NCBI GenBank assembly: GCA_001460835.1
Contig: CYKH01002251.1
Coordinates: forward strand, 1 to 34,251
Reading direction: 5' to 3'
DNA from: Bodo saltans
Lineage: Eukaryota > Euglenozoa > Kinetoplastea > Eubodonida > Bodonidae
Length of the DNA stretch: 34,251 nucleotides
Program-made: the position numbers and the translations under genes
The notes under the pieces: model-generated
The model's database searches: none
The model's input: only the letters and a program-made list of their open reading frames with translations
What the model was told of the DNA's origin: nothing
Shown here: in pieces, positions 8,068-17,264 of the stretch
Position numbering within the stretch: the first letter of the stretch is position 1
Layout: every line of letters starts with the position of its first letter

Positions 8068-9078
8068 ATGCAACAACAACAGCAACTGCTTAGCGACCTC
8101 GACGATTTACAGCTGTCATTAGAACGCTGGCACAATCGAACGATTTCAGAGATGACTGCTGCTCGTGCAAAGTTCACCGCTCAAATCAAATCCATCGAAG
8201 ACTTCGCAACGGGCAGAACTGCAACCCCTGTAGCAGTTGCCGCAGTGAAAGCAAAGCCTAGTGGTCTCCAGTGGGATTCCCTTGTGACTCCTGACGGTTC
8301 CCCAATCCGTCGTGGAGACAATGACGTCCGCACTCCGTCCCTTGCGTCACCTCCCATCAGCCAGCCTATTCACTACGAAGCGTTGATGGAGGAGATGGTT
8401 AAGGGAGGCAGTGCGTTTTCAAATCACACCAAAACTGCTGGAAGCGTCAGTCAGCTTGCCGGTGGTGCTGGTGGGAAGCGTTCCCTTCCAGGATCACACA
8501 ACACCTCAGCGATGTCCGATGCGGACCTACGAGCACGCCCCACTCCTGATATGATGCTCAACGACGTGTCGTCTAACCCTTCGTCTGCCTTCGCCCCTTC
8601 GGACCGTAACATGCCATGTCAAGTGCTTGTAGAATTCAAACGGAAGCGGATTCTTCAATTCGAATCCCCGTATTACGTTGCGCCCGGTGAATATGTGGTG
8701 GTTGGCGGAGACCGCGGCGAGGATATTGGCTTAGTCACACACTCGTGGGCGCATGGCCAAAAAGGAGAAATCCCCGGCGCAGGTCGCTGGAACGGTGGTA
8801 TTGGGCTAGGCAAGGTGCTTCGTGTTGCGAACGTGTTAGAAGTGTCTCAACTGCAAGGCGTCCAAACTGAGCTGGAGCTGCGCGCTGTGGATGTTGCCCA
8901 AGAGAAGGTGCGTGAACACCAGCTGCCGATGAAGATTGTCGATGCAGAATATCAATTTGACCGCAAGAAGTTGACGTTTTACTATCAGTCGCAGCATCGT
9001 CTCGACTTCCGAAACCTCGTCCGAGACTTGTATAAGACATTCCGTGCTCGAATCTGGATGGAGCAAGACATTGTCTAG
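8068..9078 (+). CDS. PSP1 C-terminal domain protein
   Basis: 336 aa. Residues 1-50 begin with a short poly-Q and form a predicted helix or coiled coil. Residues 60-180 are disordered. From about residue 181 to the end is a PSP1 C-terminal conserved region (YaaT-like): GEYVVVGGDRGEDIGLV matches the core of the domain, and LTFYYQSQHRLDFRNLVRDL followed by YKTFRARIWMEQ is its diagnostic C-terminal strand-helix. In kinetoplastids, PSP1-domain proteins are known among factors binding mRNA elements (the cycling-sequence-binding proteins of Crithidia), so post-transcriptional regulation is a plausible role; that is by analogy. The family is confident, the partner or RNA target is not. The start is the first ATG after the splice signals. 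Confidence 0.92.
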   Translation: MQQQQQLLSDLDDLQLSLERWHNRTISEMTAARAKFTAQIKSIEDFATGRTATPVAVAAVKAKPSGLQWDSLVTPDGSPIRRGDNDVRTPSLASPPISQPIHYEALMEEMVKGGSAFSNHTKTAGSVSQLAGGAGGKRSLPGSHNTSAMSDADLRARPTPDMMLNDVSSNPSSAFAPSDRNMPCQVLVEFKRKRILQFESPYYVAPGEYVVVGGDRGEDIGLVTHSWAHGQKGEIPGAGRWNGGIGLGKVLRVANVLEVSQLQGVQTELELRAVDVAQEKVREHQLPMKIVDAEYQFDRKKLTFYYQSQHRLDFRNLVRDLYKTFRARIWMEQDIV

Positions 9079-9530
9079 ATGTGTGTGAGCAGGTGATCAA
9101 CGAAGCTCTCACTCACACGCACATTGGTGATGATGTGCGCCGAAGCATTTCTCCTTTCATTCTTCTTTCGTTTCAGTTTTGGTGTGGAACTTATTTCACC
9201 CCTTTTTTTGGATGAGCAACCCACGACAAGAATCGTCCAACATCTAGCACACAGCACACACACACACACAAGAAAAGTGAATTTCGGGAAGAATTACTGC
9301 TCCGGCATTACATGCAATACGATGATGACTCGAGTGAAGAAAAGACAAGACAAGAAAACAACAAGACATAGGAAGGGATAGACCTTACAACAACAAAAAA
9401 AAATCCTATCATGGGTGACAGTTCACTTTAAAAAGGAATTGTTAACACTACATTGTTGAGTCATTTTATGGTATGTGTGGAATCAGTTTTTTGTGTTCGA
9501 AGGGGGTAGAGAACAATAATCGAGGCAAAA
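9079..9530 (+). promoter_or_regulatory. intergenic region: trans-splice acceptor and CA microsatellite
   Basis: 452 bp. A strong pyrimidine tract at 9148-9176 ends in CAG (AG 9175-9176), 355 nt before the next ATG. A (CA)8 run lies at 9255-9270, followed by purine-rich sequence. An 85-codon ORF (9124-9381) spans the tract and is not believed. No RNA gene recognised. Confidence 0.4.
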
Positions 9531-11468
9531 ATGACAGCGCTAGATGAATCACTAGATACAATGTTGCAGCACGCTAGAGTTGCTCTTGGGCCGAGGAAGC
9601 AGCGCTCGACCATCCCATTGGCGTCCAACACCAGCGGCGGTGGCAGCCGCCCAATCCGGAGGGGTCTCATGGCACCACCTGCGGCGGAAGAAATGGAAGA
9701 AGAAAATCGCTTAGTCCGTTCTCTGCTCAATGCTGCTGATGTAGATCAATGGGTTGGTGCAGGAGGAGGTGGCCAACAACGTGTATCGCGTCATACCAGT
9801 CCACCCCGTAGCGTCATACCTTCTGTGGAGGGCCACGACCGCAAGCACAATCCAACACTTTCAAGACCGCACACTCCCACCGACGGAGTGACCCACCATC
9901 AACATGAGCGCCTTCAGTCCCCCTCACGCAACGCAGCGCGATTCTCAGAGATCAAATCAACAGCCGTTTACCGACGAGGGACCACTGAGGACGTCTTAGC
10001 CTCGATTGTGGTTCGTGGGGAGACAGACTCGGTGTATCGTGCGGCTCAGCATCACGAACCCTTTTATCATCATGCATCGCCCTCCCCACGACGTGGACAG
10101 CTTGGCCCTTCCGTTGGGGATCGAGTGAGTGGCTACTACAGCGAGCGCGTTGGTGCAGCTGCGTGGGGTACCAACGGTGATCTTGCTATTGGCTTTGATG
10201 ACAACGATGATCCCGTTGTTGTCGTGCGTCCCCACAACCACCACCAGCCGACCCTGCTGCACGATGCAGTGCTGCAACCAGCCTCATCGTCCACGAATTC
10301 AAAAGTCGCATCGGTTCAATCGCAGTGTTTAGATCCAACAGCAAAACCAGCGTCGCAACACTCTCTCCTTGATGCAGGAGTATCTCGCACGGCTGCAAAA
10401 AGTCCAGTCGGATCTGTCTCTTCTCAGACAGCCACCTTCCACAGCAAGCCCCTGCCCATTCCATCTCCCGATGCAGCAAGCTCGTTCAAGGATGTTCATC
10501 ATCGGTTTATCAACCCCTCATCGTCGACCTTCTCGTCCCCAACACAACCACCTCAACCAATACAACCAGTCCCCGCTGTGGAGGTTGTGCAGGTGCCCAC
10601 ACTCGAGCACACAGCCAACACACCCCTGCTGGACGCCACGAGAGGCCCCACCGCCACAGATTTTTCTCTTGAGGAACCTAAAGATGGGGCTGTGCGTAGG
10701 CCAAGTGTCACCTCCTCGGTGGCAGCGGTAGAGACGGTGCTCCATCCAACAGCAGTCACGTCATCATCAACCGCACTGCACCAGCTTGTGAGGAGTCAGT
10801 CCCCTCGCGAAGACCACGGGACACAAACGGAACAACAGCAACAACAACAACAGCCACCGTCATACATTCCTCCATCATCTTTCACGCTCAGCTCGCCAAA
10901 TGCGACCGGCTCTGTGTGGGCACTAGCAAATACAGAAGCGTTTGTAGAGAGGACTCCTCTTACACCTTCACATCAGCAGCAGCTGCAACTGCAACAACAA
11001 CTGCAAGTTCTTGCAAGGCCACGCCCCCTTCCGATGTTTACCATTCCTGCCCACGACGATGACATTCAATTTGCTGGCCCACCTCAAATTCAGCAGTGGG
11101 CTGACGATAGAGACCCTGCGTTCGTCTCAGCAGTTGTGACTCATCGCCCTGGTGCCCATCGTGATGTCATTCCTCCCTCCGAGTTCCGCAAGATGATCGT
11201 CAACGGCACAACGCCACCGGCAACAACGACAGATGAAGGTTGGTTCCTACCACCACCACCACCGCATGTCACAACGGCAGCAGCAACTACTGCTCAGTCG
11301 CAGCAGCAACCTGCGAACATCAGCACTAGCAGGAGCGCAAGTGTTCAACCACTGGTCATTCCAACGTACCACACGTACCAAGAAGAGTTCCCTGCTCCTC
11401 CTCCACCGCCAACGCCAAAGGCGAAAACGTCGTGCGGGTGCTGCTCGATCGGTCAGAAGAAGGAGTGA
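9531..11468 (+). CDS. disordered Q/P/H-rich protein with Cys-rich C-terminal tail
   Basis: 645 aa, not recognised. The first ~60 residues (MTALDESLDTMLQHARVALG onward) and residues 55-75 have some helical character. The rest is low-complexity, rich in P, S, T, H and Q, including a poly-Q tract near residue 435 and another Q/L-rich stretch near residue 485. The extreme C-terminus is a proline run followed by TSCGCCSIGQKKE. Three clustered cysteines near a basic end are a plausible S-palmitoylation site, which would tether an otherwise disordered protein to membrane; this is inference. No signal peptide or transmembrane segment is seen. The continuous frame, a plausible upstream acceptor and codon composition like its neighbours argue that it is a real gene. 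Confidence 0.75.
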   Translation: MTALDESLDTMLQHARVALGPRKQRSTIPLASNTSGGGSRPIRRGLMAPPAAEEMEEENRLVRSLLNAADVDQWVGAGGGGQQRVSRHTSPPRSVIPSVEGHDRKHNPTLSRPHTPTDGVTHHQHERLQSPSRNAARFSEIKSTAVYRRGTTEDVLASIVVRGETDSVYRAAQHHEPFYHHASPSPRRGQLGPSVGDRVSGYYSERVGAAAWGTNGDLAIGFDDNDDPVVVVRPHNHHQPTLLHDAVLQPASSSTNSKVASVQSQCLDPTAKPASQHSLLDAGVSRTAAKSPVGSVSSQTATFHSKPLPIPSPDAASSFKDVHHRFINPSSSTFSSPTQPPQPIQPVPAVEVVQVPTLEHTANTPLLDATRGPTATDFSLEEPKDGAVRRPSVTSSVAAVETVLHPTAVTSSSTALHQLVRSQSPREDHGTQTEQQQQQQQPPSYIPPSSFTLSSPNATGSVWALANTEAFVERTPLTPSHQQQLQLQQQLQVLARPRPLPMFTIPAHDDDIQFAGPPQIQQWADDRDPAFVSAVVTHRPGAHRDVIPPSEFRKMIVNGTTPPATTTDEGWFLPPPPPHVTTAAATTAQSQQQPANISTSRSASVQPLVIPTYHTYQEEFPAPPPPPTPKAKTSCGCCSIGQKKE

Positions 11469-11840
11469 GTTCCAGCAACACAAAAGAGACACAAAGTTCT
11501 TCTTCCCATGTTTGTGTGTTTGTGCAAGAATTGTGAATTTGTCTTGTCTGTACCATTTTTGTGTTTCATTTTTCTAATTTTATGACAGCAATCATCTGTA
11601 ATGCACAGAGTGCGCTTTTTCAATTTTTCTTGTCGTTTGGTTTGATGAAAGTGCAAGAGGTTTTCTAGTAGCAAGGGAAGGAGAGAGTTTGGTTAAAGTC
11701 ACATTTTTCCCTGCACTCCGAATACTAAAAAGAAGGCGCCTTTTGTCGTACACACCCATAACAGCGCATCGCTAAAGTCAGACGAATACTAGAACAATCA
11801 ACAAAAGAATCAACAAAAGCCGCATTCGACTTGTTGACAA
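11469..11840 (+). promoter_or_regulatory. intergenic region with pyrimidine tract and a 12-bp tandem repeat
   Basis: 372 bp. A T/C-rich run at about 11615-11648 is followed by AG at 11650-11651, a candidate acceptor for the Sec15 gene. An exact tandem pair of AATCAACAAAAG occupies 11796-11819, 22 nt before the ATG. No gene seen. Confidence 0.4.
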
Positions 11841-14800
11841 ATGTCTGACGACGATGACGACGTTCACTCGTCAGCACCGGTGGAGGAGGACTACCAGAAT
11901 CATCCCCGCATCTATCACGTGTTACGAGACTTCTGTGATGTTCCAAAACTGGACTATCAATCTACTCAAGCATTGCGCCTTCCGCGCCACGGCAAAACCA
12001 AGTCAGTCGTGATTGTCGCCACCATCTACTACATCTACTTGTTTAAGAGAAAAGGGTTGAAGCTGTACACACGCTGGGCTGCACGGTACTTGTCTGTTGC
12101 TCGAAAGGGCACAAGCGTCTATTTCAGTCTCGGTATTGACGCGGAAACCGTTGCCGCCGAACATCAGAAAAAAGTGGGTGGAGGCTCGTCGCGGAGAAAG
12201 AAGGATGACAGCGACGATGACGACGACGACGACGCCGATTTGGATATTGACCAAGAGGATAACACCTTCACGGCCTGCAGGGTTGTCTGTGAGCGGGAAG
12301 CGAGCGCAACGCTTCTTGCGGAAGAGGTAAGGCAAGTGATTTACCGCGCGAAGTCTATCGCCGATAAGCACAAGCGAGAAGAAGAGGGCCGTGGAAAGCG
12401 TCGCTCCCGCATTACCTTCAAGGACGACCCTGCTGCTGAGAATGAGGACGAGGACGAGATGATGTCTCATCATAGCGACGATGAAGAAAGCGACGACCCG
12501 GACGCACTGGAGCTCCAGCGTGCCGTTGTGAAAATTTCAGCGGAGGGTGCTGCAAAAGCACTGCTCACCTCATCGACCAACCCCGATGCAGTCGAGGGGG
12601 GACAAGCAGGCGCTCGCAGCTCCATGATGCTACAAAATGCACCTGGTCGCTACATCGCTGTTGCGTCGCTGGTGGACGGTGAGTTCGCTGACTACACTGC
12701 CCTTAAGAACGCGTATCTTCGAAATGAAGATGGTTCACTGCTGGAGGACCTGAAGGCATTCATTGCCGATCAAGAACAGCAAGTGGAAGCGGTGTGTCGA
12801 GCGCACTACCCCGCCTTTCTTCACGCCGCGGAACAATGCTCTCGTATCACGTCGCAAGACGCTGAAATCATCCGAGATGAACTGATGGGAGCAATGAGAC
12901 TGGTGCGAGACTCCGCCTCGGAGATGAAAGAGGCGGCTTCGCTGCTGTTGCTCAGCCGTGGTGTTCAGTCGCATATGGGCTCTGCTCGCTCGTTGCTCGC
13001 GCAGCTAAAAGACGTGGCAGAGTCTCTTGAGACCACCGAGAGCTACGTCATGAAGAAGCAGCTTCTTGGTGCAGCCATCTCCTTAGAAACGTTGACTAGT
13101 TCGGCCGGCTCCGTCGCGGAGTTTGCGTTGGGTGCCTACGTCCTGCACGTCTGCATCCCACGTCTCAAACGTCGCATCATTCTTGAAGCCCAGGCCCAAC
13201 TGAATCGATGGCTCACTGCGATGCGTTCCTCTGCCGAAGCGATCGGCCGTGACACGATCCTCCAGCGAGGCCACGAGCGCGTGACTGCTGGTAAGATGGT
13301 AAGGAAGGCGGTGGTGTCAGATGACCGTGGGGGCTCGTGGGCCATCGTGTCTACCTTCCAGCCCGCAACCGCTATGGATCAGGGAGGCGGTGGCGTCAGT
13401 CAGGCTACCGCTGCCTCCGTCCGATTGATGAACAAACTTCCCGATCTCATCGCCGGCGCCTCCGTGCAACGCGTGTTCACTGTGCTGGGGCTGCAAGAAG
13501 TGTTCCGGAAGACGTACGCCGACGCTCGTGCAAAGCAGCTCTACACAGATATTCTAGACCCTGCGCACATCACGTCGTCGTCGTCATCGTCGAGCACCGA
13601 TTCCTCAATGCTGGATGCGCTTACTAAATTCTGCCACAATGCGCTTGGATCTCTTATTTTAGAGGACCTGGCGATTCACACGACGCGGCCTGCCGCTGTT
13701 CGGTCAGACGCTGATATCATTGTTCTGTGGGACGGCATTTGCTCACAGGTGGCGCTGCTCGTTCACGGCCTCCAAGGCTCCCTCTTGCGCATGCGTGCGT
13801 CTGATGATTCCACCGTAACCACCGTGTCAACCGTGCTAGAGCTGCTCACCGTAATGAACGCTTGTGTGCGGAGGCTGGTGACAAGCACGTACCTCAACCC
13901 CTTGGGACTTGCCCGTGTTTCGGAAACGCTTTCGAATCGCTTACAGACTCTGTGGGTGGACACGTGCTGCACTAGCACCGCGATGGACATTTCAATGGAC
14001 CCCCTGTCGCCCATCTCCATCAAAAATGCAACAGAGTTCCAAAATTTCGTGACGAAGTTTCATTTCCATCGTTGCACGTCGCACGAGCTTCCCATTCCAG
14101 TGACGTACAGGTCTGGTTCCACCGTCAACATTCCGTACGCCATCTTCGTCCCTGCGTTCGTTGACCGGGTCGTCGCGTTGATTATCAACTGCTTCCAAGT
14201 GCAACGCTCGTCCGAAGTGAATAACTTCGACGACATGATGCTGAAGTTCTTGCATCTCGTGTTTCGGACGGCACACAGTGTTGTCCAGGGCAGAGTACAG
14301 AGTGTCGCAGAGGGTGGTGGCATACAACTTGCGGTGCTGATTTCAAGCTGCACAGCCATGTGTGTTGCTGCCTCTATCGCGGAGATGGAGCTTACTACGC
14401 ATTGTGGCTACGGGGAAGAGGGAGAGCGCGGCAGGCAAGTACTGGGCTCACCAATATTGTTGGAGCCAGTTGCAGCATTGTTCCGCCAGCTGACGACTAC
14501 TGCGATCGAAAAGCTGAATGGTGACTTGCAGCGCGACGTCACAGCGACACTGCTTCCGACGACACAGTTTTCTTATTGGAGAACAAAGTTCTTGAATAAG
14601 AAGGCAGCACCTGGCGAATCTCGCAGCAGTATTGCTCAGCAGGAGCTTCCCGCGCTAGCTTCCCTCGGCGATCTCGTCAAGAAGCGAATCTCGCCCCTGA
14701 AAGAACTTCTACAGCCGTCGGTGTTCAAGAGTCTCTTGAGCTTTCTCTGGATGCATATTATCATGTCCCTACAGCTCACACTGGATCAAGCCGTCAACGT

Positions 14801-15230
14801 CTACCACGATGAAAACACCCAAATGATGAAAAACTGTGTTGCCGAATTTCGACAAGAAGTTAAGGAATGGGTGCCTCGTATTCGCACTCAGCTTGATGTT
14901 CTTGAGGGCATCACACCTGGATCCGCTCAATCTCGCAATCCGGTTGACTTTGACAAAATCTGTGCTGACCACATTCTCCTCATCGACGCTCGTGAGAGGG
15001 AAATTATTGAAGAGCGCGAAGCGAAAAACCCGATCGTAGCGAACCTCGATGCGGCTCGACAAGCTGGCGCTGCTGTGGTCTCTGGCGTTGCTCACGGTGT
15101 GGCGGATGTCACTCGCTTAACGGGCAAGGGTATCATTGGATTGGGGAAGATCGTTAAGAATGGCATCACCAACGGTGGTGGGGCGTCAACACCACGCTCG
15201 CCTGCTGTGGACAACACGACGAAAAGGTAG
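11841..15230 (+). CDS. SEC15: exocyst complex subunit Sec15 with N-terminal PH/TH1-like extension
   Basis: 1129 aa; typical Sec15/EXOC6 is about 800. From residue ~268 the protein follows Sec15: a segment with LEDLKAFIADQEQQVEAVCRAHYPAF, a helical bundle, then LEAQAQLNRWLTAMR. The Sec15 C-terminal domain follows, with ATEFQNFVTKF, IPYAIFVPAFVDRVVALI and NNFDDMMLKFLHLVF. Sec15 links the exocyst to Rab GTPases for tethering secretory vesicles at the plasma membrane. The first ~270 residues are extra: after NHPRIYHVLRDF comes a β-rich stretch (SVVIVATIYYIYLFKRKGLK to VYFSLGID), an acidic low-complexity insert, then FTACRVVCEREASATLLAEEV. This order resembles a PH-like or myosin TH1-like fold, which would bind lipid. 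A basic/acidic linker with DE-rich runs follows. The Sec15 identity is strong, the PH-like reading moderate. Confidence 0.88.
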   Translation: MSDDDDDVHSSAPVEEDYQNHPRIYHVLRDFCDVPKLDYQSTQALRLPRHGKTKSVVIVATIYYIYLFKRKGLKLYTRWAARYLSVARKGTSVYFSLGIDAETVAAEHQKKVGGGSSRRKKDDSDDDDDDDADLDIDQEDNTFTACRVVCEREASATLLAEEVRQVIYRAKSIADKHKREEEGRGKRRSRITFKDDPAAENEDEDEMMSHHSDDEESDDPDALELQRAVVKISAEGAAKALLTSSTNPDAVEGGQAGARSSMMLQNAPGRYIAVASLVDGEFADYTALKNAYLRNEDGSLLEDLKAFIADQEQQVEAVCRAHYPAFLHAAEQCSRITSQDAEIIRDELMGAMRLVRDSASEMKEAASLLLLSRGVQSHMGSARSLLAQLKDVAESLETTESYVMKKQLLGAAISLETLTSSAGSVAEFALGAYVLHVCIPRLKRRIILEAQAQLNRWLTAMRSSAEAIGRDTILQRGHERVTAGKMVRKAVVSDDRGGSWAIVSTFQPATAMDQGGGGVSQATAASVRLMNKLPDLIAGASVQRVFTVLGLQEVFRKTYADARAKQLYTDILDPAHITSSSSSSSTDSSMLDALTKFCHNALGSLILEDLAIHTTRPAAVRSDADIIVLWDGICSQVALLVHGLQGSLLRMRASDDSTVTTVSTVLELLTVMNACVRRLVTSTYLNPLGLARVSETLSNRLQTLWVDTCCTSTAMDISMDPLSPISIKNATEFQNFVTKFHFHRCTSHELPIPVTYRSGSTVNIPYAIFVPAFVDRVVALIINCFQVQRSSEVNNFDDMMLKFLHLVFRTAHSVVQGRVQSVAEGGGIQLAVLISSCTAMCVAASIAEMELTTHCGYGEEGERGRQVLGSPILLEPVAALFRQLTTTAIEKLNGDLQRDVTATLLPTTQFSYWRTKFLNKKAAPGESRSSIAQQELPALASLGDLVKKRISPLKELLQPSVFKSLLSFLWMHIIMSLQLTLDQAVNVYHDENTQMMKNCVAEFRQEVKEWVPRIRTQLDVLEGITPGSAQSRNPVDFDKICADHILLIDAREREIIEEREAKNPIVANLDAARQAGAAVVSGVAHGVADVTRLTGKGIIGLGKIVKNGITNGGGASTPRSPAVDNTTKR

Positions 15231-15678
15231 CAATGAGGTAGACGAAGCCCCTGCACGAGACGAAGCAGGAATACAGAATAAAACCAGGAGAAAAAAAACC
15301 AGGAGAAAAAGGTACTGACTAGATTAGAAAAGACACACCCGCCACAACTACTGCTCACTTGCCGTTCTATTTCTACCTTATTCCCCCCTGCTTGTCACTT
15401 GGTCCCCTGAACGGCACCACACCGCGGGCAACTGATGAGAGAGAGGCTCTCCCCACACTGCTGTAGTAGTTTCATTACATTCCTTTTTGCTTTTACCTTT
15501 TTTGCATTACGTTCCCTGGAGGTTCTTTTTCAACGCTGGCGTTTTGTTGGGGGAGGGGTTAAGTTGGGGTGGCTCATGAACCTTGTCATTTTGCTTTGTG
15601 TGCGGTGTTGTAATACGAAGGTAGCGTTTTTACGACAATCAAAAAAAAAAAAGTGGCGAACAAACAACTGAACAAATC
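15231..15678 (+). promoter_or_regulatory. intergenic region with pyrimidine tract and short direct repeat
   Basis: 448 bp. ACCAGGAGAAAAA occurs twice (15283-15295 and 15298-15310). A long pyrimidine-rich stretch at about 15479-15516 ends in AG at 15520-15521, the likely acceptor for the following gene (5' UTR about 157 nt). An A11-12 run precedes the ATG. No gene seen. Confidence 0.4.
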
Positions 15679-17085
15679 ATGTCTCTTGACCGTGCTCAAC
15701 TTCAAGCGCAAGACATTCTGCACAACATCAAACAAAAAGGTACTGACGCGGTTCGTGCCACGACAGAACTCATTTACACTGCTGAGGCTCAGCTCAAGAA
15801 CGCGACTCTGCAAGATTTAGTCAACCGAGGGAAAGTTGCGGCGTGGGGAGCCTTGGGTCTTCTCGACGATGCAGCGCAAACAACGCCATCTCGTGATGTT
15901 CTCTATCAGCACCGACTTCGTGGTGTGCATCGAACACGACGGATCGTGGAACAGATTGATAAAGAGTTTACTGGCCTCGTTGCGGACACGGCAGCACTAG
16001 GTGTTCGGTTTGGTAAACTGTGCACACTCCTCAATTCATTCAGGAATTGCTGCGATGTCCACATTTTGTTGAGTGTCGAGGAGGAGCAGGAGCTTGCCCT
16101 TAAAGAAGCTGCGAATGGTGGCTTTGTCGATGTGGACCTCGAGTCTGAGGCCCGCTCCTTGGAGAAGTCTCTAGCAGAGCGTCATGACGACCAGCGTATC
16201 GAAGAATTTCAAGCGAAAATGAAACGAATGATCGCTGAGCTCCGTGAAACCGTTGATACAAACTGCAAAGGCATTTGTCACGCCACTCTTGCAGACTTGG
16301 ATCGCACACATCATCATGTGGTCCACACTGTCACGCAAGCTGAAACGGCGGCGGATCTTCAGCGGCACAAAGTAGACTCTGCGAAAAAGGCCGTGAAAAA
16401 ACTTCGAGATGAAATCAATGCGTTTCCCGATGGCACAAGGAATAAATCTTTACGCGTCATGCAGCTGGAGCAAACGGAAGCCAATTTGGCAAACAAAGTC
16501 GACGAAAACAACAGCTTGCAACAAGAATGTCAACATTCTGTTCTCGAAGGGCGGTCCAAGCTCCACTTTTCGCTGGAGCAGTGCTCGATGTCGACTTGGT
16601 CAATGTACAACATTTTCTTCTCGCAAATGACGAACTTCTTCGACGAAGCTTCCAAGGAATCCAGCACAGTATCCAAAGCGTTCGCGTCTCTTAAGAACAT
16701 GCAAGGCGTGTCCAAGAGGATCACGGAAGAAAAGAGGCAACGATTGGCGAATGCAGAAGGTCAACGTCCTCCGACTCCGCCGCCGCCTTCTGCACCCCGT
16801 GCCAGTGTCGAACAACAACAACAGCAAAGTTCACTGCTCGACATGGTGGAAGAACAGTCATCGTCGGTTGGCACGAGCGCTACGGCTCCTCCGGCGGACT
16901 CTACTGTGAAGAGCCGATTAGCTGCAAGCGATGATGACTTTGAAAGCTTCATGACGCAACGCCACGGAAGCATGAGTAATGAGAATGCTAGCCCACACTC
17001 TCATGCAACGCAACAACGATCAACTACCACAACGACAACCTCTCCACAGCAGCACACCGACGTCTGGAACGATCTGTTTTCTTAA
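15679..17085 (+). CDS. coiled-coil protein, probable BAR-domain-like
   Basis: 468 aa. Residues 1-~365 are almost wholly α-helical with long coiled-coil segments (for example FQAKMKRMIAELRETVDTNC and a stretch around residues 220-290). The spacing resembles the three-helix bundle of BAR/AH proteins, which sense or shape curved membranes. An N-terminal helix of about 30 residues precedes it, as in N-BAR proteins. Residues ~365-468 are disordered, with a proline run, poly-Q and acidic patches. Short motifs there include DDDFESFM (418-425) and a terminal DVWNDLFS. These look like peptides that bind clathrin or adaptor ear domains. The assignment rests on predicted secondary structure, not on a specific signature, so an unrelated coiled-coil protein remains possible. 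It sits between Sec15 and a DZIP1-family gene. Confidence 0.6.
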   Translation: MSLDRAQLQAQDILHNIKQKGTDAVRATTELIYTAEAQLKNATLQDLVNRGKVAAWGALGLLDDAAQTTPSRDVLYQHRLRGVHRTRRIVEQIDKEFTGLVADTAALGVRFGKLCTLLNSFRNCCDVHILLSVEEEQELALKEAANGGFVDVDLESEARSLEKSLAERHDDQRIEEFQAKMKRMIAELRETVDTNCKGICHATLADLDRTHHHVVHTVTQAETAADLQRHKVDSAKKAVKKLRDEINAFPDGTRNKSLRVMQLEQTEANLANKVDENNSLQQECQHSVLEGRSKLHFSLEQCSMSTWSMYNIFFSQMTNFFDEASKESSTVSKAFASLKNMQGVSKRITEEKRQRLANAEGQRPPTPPPPSAPRASVEQQQQQSSLLDMVEEQSSSVGTSATAPPADSTVKSRLAASDDDFESFMTQRHGSMSNENASPHSHATQQRSTTTTTTSPQQHTDVWNDLFS

Positions 17086-17264
17086 GATCGTGAAAAATCT
17101 GTCTCAAGAGACGACGATGATTTATTTATTTTCGTTGTCACATTTGCGGTTCAATGACCATCACGCGACCAATGTTTGAAAACTGTTTAATTTCATGATA
17201 ATCAACAGATTGTTACGTGTTTGTCACCATTGAGCGTTTTTAAAAAAAAATCAGAAAGAGGAAT

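Noticed and set aside
9127-9200. C/D box snoRNA suggested by GTGATGA at 9127
   Set aside because: No CTGA box follows at a suitable distance and no terminal stem is visible.
9124-9381. 85-codon + strand ORF between the PSP1 gene and the next gene
   Set aside because: It spans the pyrimidine tract and splice AG and a CA microsatellite, and its composition is that of untranslated sequence.
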